DNA of 64,000 bases from Sphingomonas sp. Leaf32 (GCF_001421765.1 NZ_LMLA01000001.1:791199-855198); one strand, 5' to 3'. Shown: positions 45,658 to 55,722, numbered from the stretch's first letter. Made by a program: numbers and translations. The notes: a model not told the origin generated them from the sequence alone.

Positions 45658-46239
45658 GTGGGTAGAATTCGTACGATCGAGCGTGACAAGCTGTTGGATG
45701 CCGCCGAAGCGGTGACGATGGAAAAGGGGCCGGCCGGCCTGACCATCGCGGCGGTGGCCGAACGGATGGGCATCACCAATGGCGGCGTGCAGTACAGCTT
45801 CCGCAGCAAGGAATCGCTGATCGCGGCGATGTTCGAGCGGTGGCAGCAGGAATATGCCGACCACATGATCGAACTGGGCGCCGTTCCCGACGATGAAGCG
45901 TCCCGCATCCGCGCCCATATCGCCTATGGCGCGAATTATGACGACCGGTCGAAGCGCGGTGCTCCCACGCTGCTGGTCTCGCTGCTCAATTCGCCGCAGC
46001 ACATGGTGCAGGTACGGCGCTGGTATCGCAACCGGCTGGACGCGATCGACGTCTCGACCGCCGAGGGACGCTGGCTGCGGCTCGCCTTCGTCGCGCTGGA
46101 GGGCGCGTTCCTGATGCGGCTATTCGGGCTGATCGAGATGGAGTGCGACGAATGGCGCTCGATCGTCGCCGATGTCTGGGCCTTGTGCGACGGGAAACTG
46201 CCGGGTTGCGCGGAAGAGTCGGGGCGACAGGCCGCCTGA
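45658..46239 (+). CDS. TetR family transcriptional regulator
   Basis: 193 residues. The N-terminal TetR helix-turn-helix is IERDKLLDAAEAVTMEKGPAGLTIAAVAERMGITNGGVQYSFRSKESLIAAMFERW (residues 6-62), the GxxYxxF motif being GVQYSF. The C-terminal ligand domain is helical with a WRNRLDAID segment. GTG start at 45658. Divergent from the alpha/beta hydrolase, the likely regulated gene; the second neighbour parC starts 60 bases downstream. Confidence 0.92.
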   Translation: MGRIRTIERDKLLDAAEAVTMEKGPAGLTIAAVAERMGITNGGVQYSFRSKESLIAAMFERWQQEYADHMIELGAVPDDEASRIRAHIAYGANYDDRSKRGAPTLLVSLLNSPQHMVQVRRWYRNRLDAIDVSTAEGRWLRLAFVALEGAFLMRLFGLIEMECDEWRSIVADVWALCDGKLPGCAEESGRQAA

Positions 46240-46299
46240 TCCCGGTTCGTTCCATTTCGCCCCTCGCGGGGGGCGCATTCCCCTGCTATCGCAGGTGCG

Positions 46300-48552
46300 A
46301 TGGCAAGTGATCTGACCGACCCCGTGACGCCGATCGGCGTGTTCGATGCGCCGTTCGACAGCGCGCTGTCCGAACGATACCTCGTCTATGCGCTGTCGAC
46401 GATCACCGCCCGCTCGCTGCCCGACGTGCGCGACGGGCTGAAGCCGGTGCATCGCCGCCTCCTCTGGGCGATGCGGCTGCTGAAGCTGGACCCGGCATCG
46501 GGGTACAAGAAATGCGCCCGCGTTGTCGGCGACGTGATCGGCAAATATCACCCGCATGGCGACCAGTCGGTCTATGACGCGATGGTCCGCCTCGCTCAGG
46601 ATTTCGCGCTGCGCTATCCATTGGTCGACGGGCAGGGCAATTTCGGCAACATCGACGGCGATAACGCCGCCGCCTATCGCTATACCGAGGCGCGGCTGAC
46701 CCAGGTCGCGATCGACCTGATGGCGGGTCTCGACGAAGACGCCACCGATTTCCGCCCGACCTATAACGGTGAGGAGCAGGAACCGGAACTGTTCCCCGGC
46801 ATGTTCCCCAACCTGCTGGCCAATGGCGCCAGCGGCATCGCGGTCGGCATGGCGACCAGCGTGCCGCCGCACAACGCCGCCGAACTGTTCGACGCCGCCA
46901 TCATCCTGGTCGATCAGCCCGAAGCGGACGATGCGGCGGTGCTGGCGCATGTTCGCGGACCCGATTTCCCGACCGGCGGCATCGTCGTCGATTCGCCCGC
47001 CGCGATCCGCGAATCCTATGCGACCGGCCGCGGCGGCTTTCGCGTCCGCGCGCGGCATGAGATCGAGCGGGAAAAGGGCGGCGGCTGGCAGATCGTCGTA
47101 ACCCAGATTCCGTATGGCGTGCAGAAGGGCAAGCTGATCGAGCAGATCGCCGCGCTCATCAACGACAAGAAGCTGCCGATCCTGACCGACGTCCGCGACG
47201 AATCGGACGCCGAAATCCGCATCGTCCTCGAACCGCGCAGCCGCACCGTCGATCCCCAGGTGCTGATGGACGGGCTGTTCCGCCTGACCGACCTCGAAAC
47301 GCGCGTGCCGTTGAACCTCAACGTGCTGGACAAGGATCGCACCCCGCGCGTCATGCCGTTGCGTGAGGCGCTGAAGGCGTGGGTCGACCACCAGTTCGTC
47401 GTGCTGCGCAGGCGCAGCGAACACCGGCTGGCAAAGATCGCCGACCGGATCGAACTGCTCGATGGCTATCTCGCTGCCTATCTCAATCTCGACCGGGTGA
47501 TCGCGATCATCCGGACCGAGGACGAGCCGAAGCCCGTGCTGATCGCGGAGTTCGACCTGACCGACCGGCAGGCGGAGGCGATCCTCAACATGCGGCTGCG
47601 CAGCTTGCGCAAGCTGGAGGAGATGGAAATCCGGGGCGAACGGGCAAAGCTGGAGAAGGAGCAGGCCGACCTGACGCTGCTGCTGTCCAGCGAGGCCCGG
47701 CAGCGAACGCGGATGAAGCGCGACCTGACGAAGATGCGCGACCGCTATGGGCAGGACACGGTGCTGGGCGCCCGTCGCACCACGATCGAGGAAGCGGCCC
47801 CGGCCCGCGAAATCCCGGCCGAGGCGATGATCGAGCGCGAGCCGCTGACCGTCATCCTGTCGCAGCGCGGCTGGGTCCGCGCGCTGAGGGGGCATGTCGA
47901 CCTGGCGTCGGCGGATACCGCACGGTTCAAGGAAGGCGACGGCCCGGCCTTTGCCTTCCACGCGCATACGACCGACAAGCTGCTGCTGGCGACCGATGGT
48001 GGCCGGTTCTACACGCTGGGCGCCGACAAGCTGCCCGGCGGACGCGGGTTCGGCGAACCGGTGCGGGCGATGATCGACCTCGACGGTGAAGCGCGGATCG
48101 TCGGCCTGTCGCGCGCGGCGGCGTCCGAACGGCTGTTGCTGGCGGCGACCGATGGGCGCGGCTTCATGGTGCGGGTGGCCGATGTGCTGGCCGAGACGCG
48201 CAAGGGCAAACAGGTGATGTCGCCCCGGCCCGGCGCGAAGCTGAAGGTCGTGCGCCCGATCGCTGCCGAGGACGATTACGTCGCGTCGATCGGCGACAAC
48301 CGCAAGCTGGTGTTGTTCCCGCTTGCCGAACTGGCGGAAATGGCGCGCGGGCAGGGGGTGCAGTTGCAGCGCTTCCGCGATGGCGGCCTGTCCGATGCGC
48401 GGACGTTGCGCTTTGCCGATGGGCTGCACTGGACCATGGGCGGCGAGACCGGGCGGATGCGGACCGAGAGCGACCTGTCGCCCTGGCGCGCCGCGCGCGG
48501 TGCCGCCGGGCGGATGCCGCCCAACGGTTTCCCGCGCGACAATCGTTTTTGA
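46300..48552 (+). CDS. parC: DNA topoisomerase IV subunit A
   Basis: DNA-breakage subunit of topoisomerase IV, 750 residues, which decatenates daughter chromosomes. Visible: [35 protein letters not shown], the quinolone-resistance region [40 protein letters not shown], the active tyrosine in [11 protein letters not shown], and the shorter six-blade C-terminal domain that distinguishes ParC from GyrA. ATG at 46300. Confidence 0.96.
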   Translation: MASDLTDPVTPIGVFDAPFDSALSERYLVYALSTITARSLPDVRDGLKPVHRRLLWAMRLLKLDPASGYKKCARVVGDVIGKYHPHGDQSVYDAMVRLAQDFALRYPLVDGQGNFGNIDGDNAAAYRYTEARLTQVAIDLMAGLDEDATDFRPTYNGEEQEPELFPGMFPNLLANGASGIAVGMATSVPPHNAAELFDAAIILVDQPEADDAAVLAHVRGPDFPTGGIVVDSPAAIRESYATGRGGFRVRARHEIEREKGGGWQIVVTQIPYGVQKGKLIEQIAALINDKKLPILTDVRDESDAEIRIVLEPRSRTVDPQVLMDGLFRLTDLETRVPLNLNVLDKDRTPRVMPLREALKAWVDHQFVVLRRRSEHRLAKIADRIELLDGYLAAYLNLDRVIAIIRTEDEPKPVLIAEFDLTDRQAEAILNMRLRSLRKLEEMEIRGERAKLEKEQADLTLLLSSEARQRTRMKRDLTKMRDRYGQDTVLGARRTTIEEAAPAREIPAEAMIEREPLTVILSQRGWVRALRGHVDLASADTARFKEGDGPAFAFHAHTTDKLLLATDGGRFYTLGADKLPGGRGFGEPVRAMIDLDGEARIVGLSRAAASERLLLAATDGRGFMVRVADVLAETRKGKQVMSPRPGAKLKVVRPIAAEDDYVASIGDNRKLVLFPLAELAEMARGQGVQLQRFRDGGLSDARTLRFADGLHWTMGGETGRMRTESDLSPWRAARGAAGRMPPNGFPRDNRF

Positions 48553-48608
48553 ATCGAAAGACCTGCGGTTTCAGAAGCTTTTAACCTCCATCCGCCATAT
48601 CGATTCCG

Positions 48609-50357
48609 ATGGCGTTCGGCAGGCAGATATTTTCGGCATTCAGGTCGCAGGCTTCGCCGATTCCGGATCAGGCGGAGTGTGCGCCTGTCGGCGATGTCGC
48701 GGTCGTGCCGGATACGCCGCCTGTCGATCCCCGCGAGCTGATCCTCGATCTGTTGCCGGTGCCGACCGCGATCGTCGCGGCGAATAACGGGCGGCTGGTT
48801 TTCGAAGCGGTCAACAACGCCTTTCGTGCGGCCGGATTTACCGGCATCGTCGGGCGCGGGGCGCTGCTGCACGAGATCGGCGATCAGGTGCTGGCGTTCC
48901 TGGTATCGGAGGATACCCGGCGGCGGATGCAGCTACGGCTGGGCGATGCGGTGGACAGCCGCCATTATGACGTGACGCTGGCGCGCCGGACGGAATCGGT
49001 GGGCATCGCGCGCTGCATGATGTCGCTGGTCGATCAAACCCCCGAACAGCGCACCGAAACCAGCCTGCGTCGCGAAATGAGCACCGATTCGCTCACCGGC
49101 CTGCCGAACCGCACCGGGTTCGGCGATCTGGTCGAGGAACGCGTGGCGGATGGCGACCGTGCGCGCTATGCCGTGCTGGCGATCAATCTCGACCGGTTCA
49201 GCCGGGTCAACGCCTGCATGGGATCGCTGTCGGGTGACGAGCTGCTGATCTCGGTCGCGCGCCGGTTGCGGGGCGTTTTGCGCAGCTGCGACGTGCTGGC
49301 CCGGACCGGCGGGGACGAGTTCGCCGTGCTGTTGGGCCTGCGCGAAGGTGCCGACGACGCGCTGCAGGCCGCATCGCGGTTGCAGCAGGCGCTGGTGCAG
49401 CCGTTCCAACTGTCCGATTTCAGCATCCGAGTCGAATGTTCGATCGGCATCGCCTTGGGCGAGGATGCCGATGCCGACGCGGAGGATGTGATCCGCCACG
49501 CGCAGTTCGCGGTCAAGCGATCGAAACGCACCGGCCAGACGGAAGTCTATCGCCCGCATCTGTTCGACATCGTGCGCAGCCAGTTCTCGATCGAGACCCG
49601 GCTGCGTCACGCGTTGGAGGATCGACAGCTCCATCTGGCGTTCCAGCCGATCTGCGACTTGTCCAAAGGCCGGATCAGCAGCTTCGAGGCGCTGGCAAGG
49701 TGGACGACCACGGAGGGCGAGAATATCTCCCCGGTCGATTTCATCCCGGTGGCCGAGGAGTCGGGGCTGATCGTGCCGCTCGGGCGGTGGGCGATGGACG
49801 AGGCGGCACGGACGCTGGCCGCGTGGGACCGGATGGCAGGCGGCGATTGCGGCGCACGGATGGCGGTGAACCTGTCGGCGGTGCAGTTGCAGCGCGACAA
49901 TGTCGAGGCGATGTTCGCCGAGGTACTGGCGCAGCACCGGCTGCCGGGCGCCCGCTTCACCATCGAGCTGACCGAGAGCGCGTTCATCGTCGATCCCGAC
50001 CGGACGCTGTGCACGATGCTGGCGCTGAAAGAGATGGGCGCGTCGATCGCGATGGACGATTTCGGGACCGGCTATTCCAACCTCGCCTATCTGCAGAAAC
50101 TGCCGATCGACAAGCTGAAGATCGACCGCAGCTTCATTACCGGGATGCTGGCCGATCGCGACAAGGTGGCGATCGTGCGTGCGATCCTCAGCCTCGCGCA
50201 GGCGCTCGGCCTGCGCACGACGGCGGAGGGGATCGAGACGCAGGAACTGGAACACACTCTGGTCGCGCTCGGCTGCGCCTTCGGTCAGGGCTATTTCTAC
50301 TCGCGGCCGGTCGATGCCGATGCCGCCTATGCGTTGCTGCTCGCCCGCAACGCCTGA
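48609..50357 (+). CDS. PAS-GGDEF-EAL cyclic di-GMP protein
   Basis: 582 residues. N-terminal PAS-like region (residues about 44-150; LDLLPVPTAIVAANNGRLVFEAVNNAFRAAGF), GGDEF domain with an intact RTGGDEFAVLL active site (about residue 235), and EAL domain with FEALARW, NLSAVQL, TIELTES, IAMDDFGTGYSNL, KIDRSF and AEGIET all intact. So it could both make and degrade c-di-GMP. No membrane helix. The 3' end overlaps the convergent CCA-adding enzyme by 31 bases. Confidence 0.93.
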   Translation: MAFGRQIFSAFRSQASPIPDQAECAPVGDVAVVPDTPPVDPRELILDLLPVPTAIVAANNGRLVFEAVNNAFRAAGFTGIVGRGALLHEIGDQVLAFLVSEDTRRRMQLRLGDAVDSRHYDVTLARRTESVGIARCMMSLVDQTPEQRTETSLRREMSTDSLTGLPNRTGFGDLVEERVADGDRARYAVLAINLDRFSRVNACMGSLSGDELLISVARRLRGVLRSCDVLARTGGDEFAVLLGLREGADDALQAASRLQQALVQPFQLSDFSIRVECSIGIALGEDADADAEDVIRHAQFAVKRSKRTGQTEVYRPHLFDIVRSQFSIETRLRHALEDRQLHLAFQPICDLSKGRISSFEALARWTTTEGENISPVDFIPVAEESGLIVPLGRWAMDEAARTLAAWDRMAGGDCGARMAVNLSAVQLQRDNVEAMFAEVLAQHRLPGARFTIELTESAFIVDPDRTLCTMLALKEMGASIAMDDFGTGYSNLAYLQKLPIDKLKIDRSFITGMLADRDKVAIVRAILSLAQALGLRTTAEGIETQELEHTLVALGCAFGQGYFYSRPVDADAAYALLLARNA

Positions 50358-51535
50358 GCCACGACCGCGTCCGCGATGGCTGCCGTGCGTTCCGTGTCGG
50401 GAAAGCCTTCCGCGATCCACCGATCCTCGACCTGCCGCAACGCGCGTGCCACGTCGGGTCCGCGCGCCAGGCCGCGTTCGACCAGTGCTCCGCCCGACAG
50501 CGGCAGGGTGGGACGCGTCCATGCGGCGACGGTAGTCGCGGCGGTCGGATCGCCGGCGAGCAACAGCCGGTCGACCGCCCCCTCGACGCCCAGCCGATAG
50601 CCGAGCGCCAGCGGGGCATCGGTGATGCTTCCCAGTGCCACGGCAATCCGCTTGCGCTGCGCATTGGACAGTTTCAGCCGGGCGGTGGCGCCCTCCGCAT
50701 TGCCGGCATTCAGCAGCGCGGCGAGGCGACGGACCGGATCGGGTGCCATCCCGGCGCTTGCCTCGGCGTCGACCAGAGCCGCCAGCCGTTCGACCGCTGC
50801 CGCGTCGAATTCGGGCAGGACCGGTTGCCAGATGGCGCGATCGACCATCAGCCGCACGACACCGACCGCGTCGCGCGCTACCAGCAGCTTGAGCAGTTCG
50901 TCGGCGATCCGTTCGCGCGACAGGGCCATCAGGTCGTTGGCCCGTGCGATGCACGCCGCCAGCCCTTGCGCATCGGGTGCGTCGCCGAACCGCGCGAGAA
51001 AGCGGAAGAAGCGCAGGATGCGCAGGTGATCCTCGGCGATGCGGCGCAGCGGATCGCCGATGAAGCGGACGCGGCCATCGCGCAGATCGGCGATGCCGCC
51101 GAAATAATCGTACAGCCGATGGTCGCCCATGTCGGCATAGAGTGCGTTCATCGTGAAATCGCGCCGCGCGGCATCGGCCTGCCAATCGTCGGTGAACGCC
51201 ACCTCGGCGTGGCGGCCGTCGGTGGTGACGTCGCGGCGCAGCGTCGTCACCTCGACCACCGTGCCGTCGGCGACGGCGGTGATGGTGCCATGCGCGATGC
51301 CGGTCGGAATGGCCTTGATCCTTGCCGCCTGGAGACGGCGCACGACCTCCCGCGGCGGATGGATCGTCGCGACGTCGATATCGGCGACGGGCAGACCGAG
51401 CAGCGTATCGCGTACCGCCCCGCCGACATAGCGCGCTGCGCCCTCGTCCGCGCCGAGTGCCGTGGCCAGCCGGGCAAGGCCGGGCCGCGTCATCCAGGCG
51501 GCGGGGGGCAGGGTGGTCGGTTCGGTCACGGCCAT
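50327..51535 (-). CDS. CCA tRNA nucleotidyltransferase
   Basis: Adds or repairs the 3' CCA end of tRNAs; 402 residues of the class II poly(A)-polymerase/CCA family. The nucleotidyltransferase core reads YVGGAVRDTLLGLPVADIDVATIHPPREV, then the conserved RRDFTMNALYADM, GDPLRRIAEDHLRILRFFRFLARF and the helical neck/body. Start ATG at 51535 overlaps the Nudix stop by 10 bases. Its C-terminus is read through the end of the convergent GGDEF-EAL gene. Confidence 0.94.
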   Translation of the reverse strand: MAVTEPTTLPPAAWMTRPGLARLATALGADEGAARYVGGAVRDTLLGLPVADIDVATIHPPREVVRRLQAARIKAIPTGIAHGTITAVADGTVVEVTTLRRDVTTDGRHAEVAFTDDWQADAARRDFTMNALYADMGDHRLYDYFGGIADLRDGRVRFIGDPLRRIAEDHLRILRFFRFLARFGDAPDAQGLAACIARANDLMALSRERIADELLKLLVARDAVGVVRLMVDRAIWQPVLPEFDAAAVERLAALVDAEASAGMAPDPVRRLAALLNAGNAEGATARLKLSNAQRKRIAVALGSITDAPLALGYRLGVEGAVDRLLLAGDPTAATTVAAWTRPTLPLSGGALVERGLARGPDVARALRQVEDRWIAEGFPDTERTAAIADAVVAQALRASSNA

Positions 51536-52116
51536 GTCAGTCTTTGCGCCAGGTTCACGATCATGGCGGCGGTCGCACCCCAGATGCGCCGATCGCCGAA
51601 GATCAGTTCGTAATAATGCCGCTCCCGCCCGTCATGCCACCGGCTGCCACGGCCATGGTTGGCGGGGTCGAGCAGGAAGGCGAGCGGGACTTCGAAGATC
51701 GCATCGACCTCGCGGGGATGGGGGACGAGCGGCAGATCGGCGGGAATGGTCGCCAGCACCGGCGTCACTTCGAACCCGGTCACCGTATGATAAAGGTCGA
51801 GCGTCGCGATGACCTCCGCCGCCCCGATCGGCAGCGCGATTTCCTCCGCCGCCTCGCGCAGCGCCGCGCCGATTGCACCGGCATCGCCCGGATCGACACT
51901 GCCGCCCGGAAACGCGACCTGTCCGGCATGGGTGCGCAGGGCGTCCGTCCGCTGGGTTAGCAGCACCCCCGGTTCCGCCCGGTCGGTCACCGCGATCAGC
52001 ACGGCGGCGGCGCGCCATCCCCCCTCGGGCATCGGCGCCTCGCCGTTCAAATCCCCCACCAGCAGCGGTTCGGCGGGCGCCGCGAGCCGCGCCCGCAGCC
52101 GCTCCGCCAGCGTCAT
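51526..52116 (-). CDS. CoA pyrophosphatase (Nudix hydrolase)
   Basis: 196 residues. The Nudix box reads GGSVDPGDAGAIGAALREAAEEIAL with an Asp in place of one Glu, and the CoA-type element LLTQRTDALRTHAGQVAFPGG precedes it, as in NudL-type enzymes that cleave CoA to 3',5'-ADP and phosphopantetheine. ATG at 52116 overlaps the DUF1285 stop (ATGA). Part of the DUF1285-Nudix-CCA operon. Confidence 0.93.
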   Translation of the reverse strand: MTLAERLRARLAAPAEPLLVGDLNGEAPMPEGGWRAAAVLIAVTDRAEPGVLLTQRTDALRTHAGQVAFPGGSVDPGDAGAIGAALREAAEEIALPIGAAEVIATLDLYHTVTGFEVTPVLATIPADLPLVPHPREVDAIFEVPLAFLLDPANHGRGSRWHDGRERHYYELIFGDRRIWGATAAMIVNLAQRLTWP

Positions 52117-52676
52117 GCCGGCTCGAACGGAAAGAACGCGCCCTCGCTCCACAATCCGCGCCGTCCGTCCGGCCCGGCGACCAACTGCTCGGCCAGTTCG
52201 TAGAAGACGGCCCGGGCGATCAGCGCGTCCATGCCGCCGCGAATGCGCAGATAGGGGCGGGGAGCCTCCGGCGTCCCTTCGATCCGGATCGGGTGATCGG
52301 CATCGGCCACCGCGATCTCGTCGGTGTTCAGGCGAAACGCGATGCGTCCCTGATCGCCTTCGCCCGACAGCTTCGCCTCGACCGCGACGAACGGCGCGTC
52401 ATCGACCGCGATCGACAGCTTTTCGACCGGGGTCACCAGTACATGGGAGCCGTCGTTCTCGCGTCGCAGGATCGTCGCGAACAGCCGCACCATCTCCGTC
52501 CGCGTGATCGGGCTGCCCTGGTGGAACCAGCCGCCATCGGCCGCGATCCGCATCTCGCTGTCCCCGCAATGCGTGGGGTTCCAGCGCTCGACGGGCGGCA
52601 GCTTCGCCTCGGCGGCAAGGCGCGCCACTTCGGCGAGCGACAGCGAAGCGAAATCGGCGGGGGGCTGCATGGGCAT
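52113..52676 (-). CDS. DUF1285 family protein
   Basis: 187-residue soluble protein with the DUF1285 layout: VERWNPTHCGDSEMRIAADGGWFHQGSPITRTEMVRLFATILRRENDG and a C-terminal SEGAFFPFEPA. ATG at 52676. Function unknown. Overlaps the Nudix gene (ATGA) and is the first gene of that three-gene operon, a common alphaproteobacterial arrangement. Confidence 0.92.
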   Translation of the reverse strand: MPMQPPADFASLSLAEVARLAAEAKLPPVERWNPTHCGDSEMRIAADGGWFHQGSPITRTEMVRLFATILRRENDGSHVLVTPVEKLSIAVDDAPFVAVEAKLSGEGDQGRIAFRLNTDEIAVADADHPIRIEGTPEAPRPYLRIRGGMDALIARAVFYELAEQLVAGPDGRRGLWSEGAFFPFEPA

Positions 52677-52716
52677 GAAAATCCGTTAGCTCGCTCTGCC
52701 CGCCCCCGACAAGGGG

Positions 52717-53232
52717 TCACGCCGCCAGCGCGATCCGGGGGGCGAGAATGCCCGCGCGCAGCGGCACGTCGCCACGCGCCAGCAGCCGTGCCTGATCGTA
52801 CGGCCCCGGCATCCGCCATCCGCCGGTCCGCTCGGCCGTGAAGCCGAAGCGGCGATAATAGGGTGCGTCACCGACCAGCATCAGCGGGGCGTCATCCCCC
52901 GCCGCCGCGATCGCCCGGTGCATCAGGACATGGCCGATGCCCATGCCCTGCCAATCGGGCGCGACCGCGACCGGACCGACCATCACCAGCGGCAGCACGC
53001 CGCCATCGTCGCCGTCGAGCTGGACCGGCCAGCACTGGATACACCCGACCAGTCGCCCATCCTCGACCTGCGCGAAGCTCAGCGCGTCGATCACCGACAG
53101 CCCGGCCCGCACGCGATAGGCCGTACGCCCGCGCCGGTCGGGACCGAAGGCGGCGTCGAGCAACGCCTCGACCTGGGCGGCGGGAATGGCGGCAAGGGGC
53201 AACAGGTCGGTCAAGTTCGGTCCAGTCGACAA
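52717..53232 (-). CDS. GNAT family N-acetyltransferase
   Basis: About 171 residues from TTG 53232 (the frame is open to an ATG at 53328, but the added residues look like antisense of the folB leader). GNAT elements: GPVAVAPDWQGMGIGHVLMHRAIAAA (acetyl-CoA loop, QGMGIG) and APLMLVGDAPYYRRFGFTAERTGGWRMPGPYDQARLLA. Substrate unknown. It is divergent from folB. Confidence 0.88.
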   Translation of the reverse strand: MSTGPNLTDLLPLAAIPAAQVEALLDAAFGPDRRGRTAYRVRAGLSVIDALSFAQVEDGRLVGCIQCWPVQLDGDDGGVLPLVMVGPVAVAPDWQGMGIGHVLMHRAIAAAGDDAPLMLVGDAPYYRRFGFTAERTGGWRMPGPYDQARLLARGDVPLRAGILAPRIALAA

Positions 53233-53353
53233 ACGGGATTCTGGCGCCTGTACCGCCGCGCGGGCGGGGCACAAGCGAAGATTCGAGCGGCGGCTTACGT
53301 CCCCGCGCCCTTCTGCTATCGCGCGCATATTCCCAGATGATGACAGGTGCCGC

Positions 53354-53725
53354 TTGCGCGATTCGCTTCAGCTAGAAGTCCATGATGTCGAAGTGAATGT
53401 CCTGACCGGCATTTATTCCGAGGAAACTCATCTGCCGCAACCGCTGCGCATCTCGATGACGGTCGACCTCGATTGTCCCGAACGCTTCACGCCCGACACG
53501 CCGCTGTCGGCGTCGAAAAGCTATATGGACCTGAAGGAAGCGGCGACCACGTCGCTGCCGCAGGGCGTACATTTCACGCTGATCGAGGGGGTGGCCGACC
53601 ATATCGTCGACACGCTGTTCCTGTCCGATCCGCGCGTGCAGCGGGTAAAGATCCGTATCGTCAAGCTGGCCATCGCCGAAGCGGGCGAATCGATCGGCGT
53701 CACCATGGTCCGGCATCGGCGGTGA
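53354..53725 (+). CDS. folB: Dihydroneopterin aldolase
   Basis: Folate pathway enzyme of 123 residues in the T-fold family. Visible: QLEVHDVEVNVLTGIYSEETHLPQPLRISMTVDLDCPE, the Tyr/Lys element SYMDLKEAATTSLPQGVHFTLIEGVADHIVDTLF with the catalytic-site Glu and VKIRIVKLAIAEAGESIGVTMVR. The start is TTG at 53354, the first start codon that yields the family N-terminus. The stop overlaps the SDR GTG (GTGA). Confidence 0.9.
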   Translation: MRDSLQLEVHDVEVNVLTGIYSEETHLPQPLRISMTVDLDCPERFTPDTPLSASKSYMDLKEAATTSLPQGVHFTLIEGVADHIVDTLFLSDPRVQRVKIRIVKLAIAEAGESIGVTMVRHRR

Positions 53726-54471
53726 GCCGCCCGCTGGCGCTCGTCACCGGCAGCTTCCGGCGGCTGGGCGGGCATATCGCCGTGCGGCTGGCGCAGGCCG
53801 GCCATGACGTCGCCCTCCATGCGTCGCATCCCGGCGATCCGGACACCGAAGTCGTGGCGGCCATCGCGGCGGCCGGCGCAGAGCATCACGTCTTCGCCGC
53901 CGATCTGGGCGATGGCGATGCCGCGGCCGGCCTGATCGCGACGGTATCGGACCGGTTCGGTCGGCGGGTCGACCTGCTGGTCAACAACGCCTCCTGCTTC
54001 CGCGCCGACGATGCCGGCTACCCCACCCCCGGATCGCTCGCGGCGCATTTCGCGGTGAACGCCGCCGCACCGTTCGTGTTGGCGACGGCGCTGGCGGAGC
54101 AGGGCGGTAGCGCGGTGGTCAATATCCTCGATCAGCGCATCGCCCATCCGCATCGTGACCAGCTGGCCTACACCCTGTCGAAACAGGCGCTGGCCGAGGC
54201 GACGCGCACCCTCGCGCTGGCCCTCGCGCCACGGGTCAGGGTCAACGGCGTCGCGCCCGGCCTGACGCTCGCGACCGACGATTACAGCGCGGAACAGGTC
54301 GACCGGCTGGCCGCGCTCATGCCGCTCGGACGCCTCCCGACCGTCGATCAGGTGGCCGACGCCGTGCTGTTCCTGGCTGGGGCGGCTGCGTCGACCGGGC
54401 AGGTGCTGTTCGTCGATGGCGGCGCGGGGCTGGTATGGTTCGAACGCGATTTCGTCCACCTCGCCCGCTGA
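53722..54471 (+). CDS. SDR family oxidoreductase, pteridine reductase-like
   Basis: 249-residue short-chain dehydrogenase with GTG at 53722 overlapping the folB stop. The cofactor motif is ALVTGSFRRLGGHIAVRLA, matching the TGxxxRxG of pteridine reductases and FolM. Other elements: LLVNNASCFR, NILDQRIAHPHRDQLAYTLSKQAL with the YxxxK catalytic pair, and GVAPGLTLAT. Coupling with folB supports a dihydropteridine or dihydrofolate reductase role, though the substrate is not proven by sequence. Confidence 0.9.
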   Translation: MSRPLALVTGSFRRLGGHIAVRLAQAGHDVALHASHPGDPDTEVVAAIAAAGAEHHVFAADLGDGDAAAGLIATVSDRFGRRVDLLVNNASCFRADDAGYPTPGSLAAHFAVNAAAPFVLATALAEQGGSAVVNILDQRIAHPHRDQLAYTLSKQALAEATRTLALALAPRVRVNGVAPGLTLATDDYSAEQVDRLAALMPLGRLPTVDQVADAVLFLAGAAASTGQVLFVDGGAGLVWFERDFVHLAR

Positions 54472-54508
54472 CGCCAGAGCGCGATGGGATCAGGTAAAGC
54501 CGATCGTG

Positions 54509-54610
54509 CTGAGTAGGGACCCAGCTTGTCGAAGGCCCGTTTCGAAGTACCTCCACCACGGTCCTTCGATACGCCGCTTCGACAAACTCAGCGGCACCTC
54601 GGGACGAACG
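54509..54610. repeat. Imperfect palindromic dispersed repeat, copy 2
   Basis: Shares CTGAGTAGGGA, CTTGTCGAAG, CCTTCGATACGCC and CTTCGACAAACTCA with the element at 26711. The arms are inverted and imperfect. It occupies most of the gap between the SDR and the lipoprotein gene, both of which end here. Confidence 0.75.
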
Positions 54611-54638
54611 CTTCGGTCCGATGTCATCGCGCCCTGAA

Positions 54639-55499
54639 TCAACCCGACCGACCGTCGTCGCAGCGTCCGAGCGATTCGCGCACGAACGCAAAGTCTTCGC
54701 GCGCGATCGTCGCATTGCCTGCCTCTTGCGATTGCAGGCTGGGTTCGGGCAGTTCGGCAGGCAGGCCGCAGGTAAGGCGATACCAGGCGAGCGTATCCGG
54801 TTTGGGCGCACCGCCCGCTTCGTCGATGATGTCGCCCAGCGACAAGGCCCAGCGCCGCTCCTCGCCCGGACGGCGCAGGACCAGCAACGATACCGGCGCG
54901 CCGGTGGTCGTCTGCAGGAAGATCTGCGTCTCGCCTTCGCCCGGTAGCGTACCGGGGACGTGGAAGGCGTTACCGATGCCGGTGATTGCCGGCGGCGCAT
55001 CGGGGGCGATGACTTCGCGCACCACGTCGCGCACCCGCTGGTCCAGCGCCGGCGCCCAGGCGAACTGGGCGTCGGGCGTCACCAACTGTACCTGATCGGG
55101 ACGCCCCGCCACCGCGCGGGCAAAGGCGATGACCCGCTGCCGCTTCAGGTTCGGCGCGCGACCGCGCGGGTCGAACGGCACATCGACCAGATAGCCGATC
55201 CGCGCGGGCAGGGGGCCGTTCGCGCGAATCAGCGCGCCGACATCGGCGGTGACGTAGAACCGGACATGCCCCGGCGCCAATCCGGGTGCCTCATCCGGGG
55301 CGATCCGCGCGATCGAGCGAATCGTGGCGTCGAGCACGATGTCGCTTTCCAGCCCCAGCCGGGCCAGCCGGGCATAGGCGACGGGTGCCGAATCGGCGGT
55401 AGCGGTAACAGAAACGGGGCCACCCTGACTGGCCGAAACCGGCGAACATGCGACTATGCAAAGCGATATCGCTGCGGTAGCGAGTGGAGTGCGTTTCAT
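54639..55499 (-). CDS. Putative lipoprotein, unknown function
   Basis: 286 residues. N-terminus MKRTPLATAAISLCIVACSPVSA has a lipobox-like IVAC (Cys18). The mature part is soluble with EDSI-free beta-rich sequence (VTADVGALIRANGPLPARIGYLVDVPFDPRGRAPN) and a Cys-containing C-terminus (YRLTCGLPAELPEP, GRCDDG). No domain recognised. It is divergent from tonB, with 223 bases between that hold no visible gene. Confidence 0.7.
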   Translation of the reverse strand: MKRTPLATAAISLCIVACSPVSASQGGPVSVTATADSAPVAYARLARLGLESDIVLDATIRSIARIAPDEAPGLAPGHVRFYVTADVGALIRANGPLPARIGYLVDVPFDPRGRAPNLKRQRVIAFARAVAGRPDQVQLVTPDAQFAWAPALDQRVRDVVREVIAPDAPPAITGIGNAFHVPGTLPGEGETQIFLQTTTGAPVSLLVLRRPGEERRWALSLGDIIDEAGGAPKPDTLAWYRLTCGLPAELPEPSLQSQEAGNATIAREDFAFVRESLGRCDDGRSG

Positions 55500-55722
55500 G
55501 CAATCGCTCTTACCCCCCGGAAAACCGTGGTTACAGACTTATTTCGGTCATGGGGCGATTGTACGAATGTTTCGTCCGACAAAGCGTTTGCGTCGTTTAA
55601 AAGGCCGCGATAGACAATCGCGGTCCGGAATGCCGCGTAGCCCCGGACACGCGGTCGTTGCGTGCCGGTTTCCGCCGGACGGACCGACCCAATGTACCGG
55701 GCTAGAGGAGTTTGGTTGCTGA

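Noticed and set aside
46120..48429. Long open frame of 769 codons on the minus strand
   Set aside because: It lies opposite parC and is Arg/His/Gln-rich without domains; this is the usual antisense shadow in GC-rich DNA.
53233..53328. ATG-started extension of the GNAT gene
   Set aside because: Leaves only 25 bases before folB and adds sequence without conservation features.
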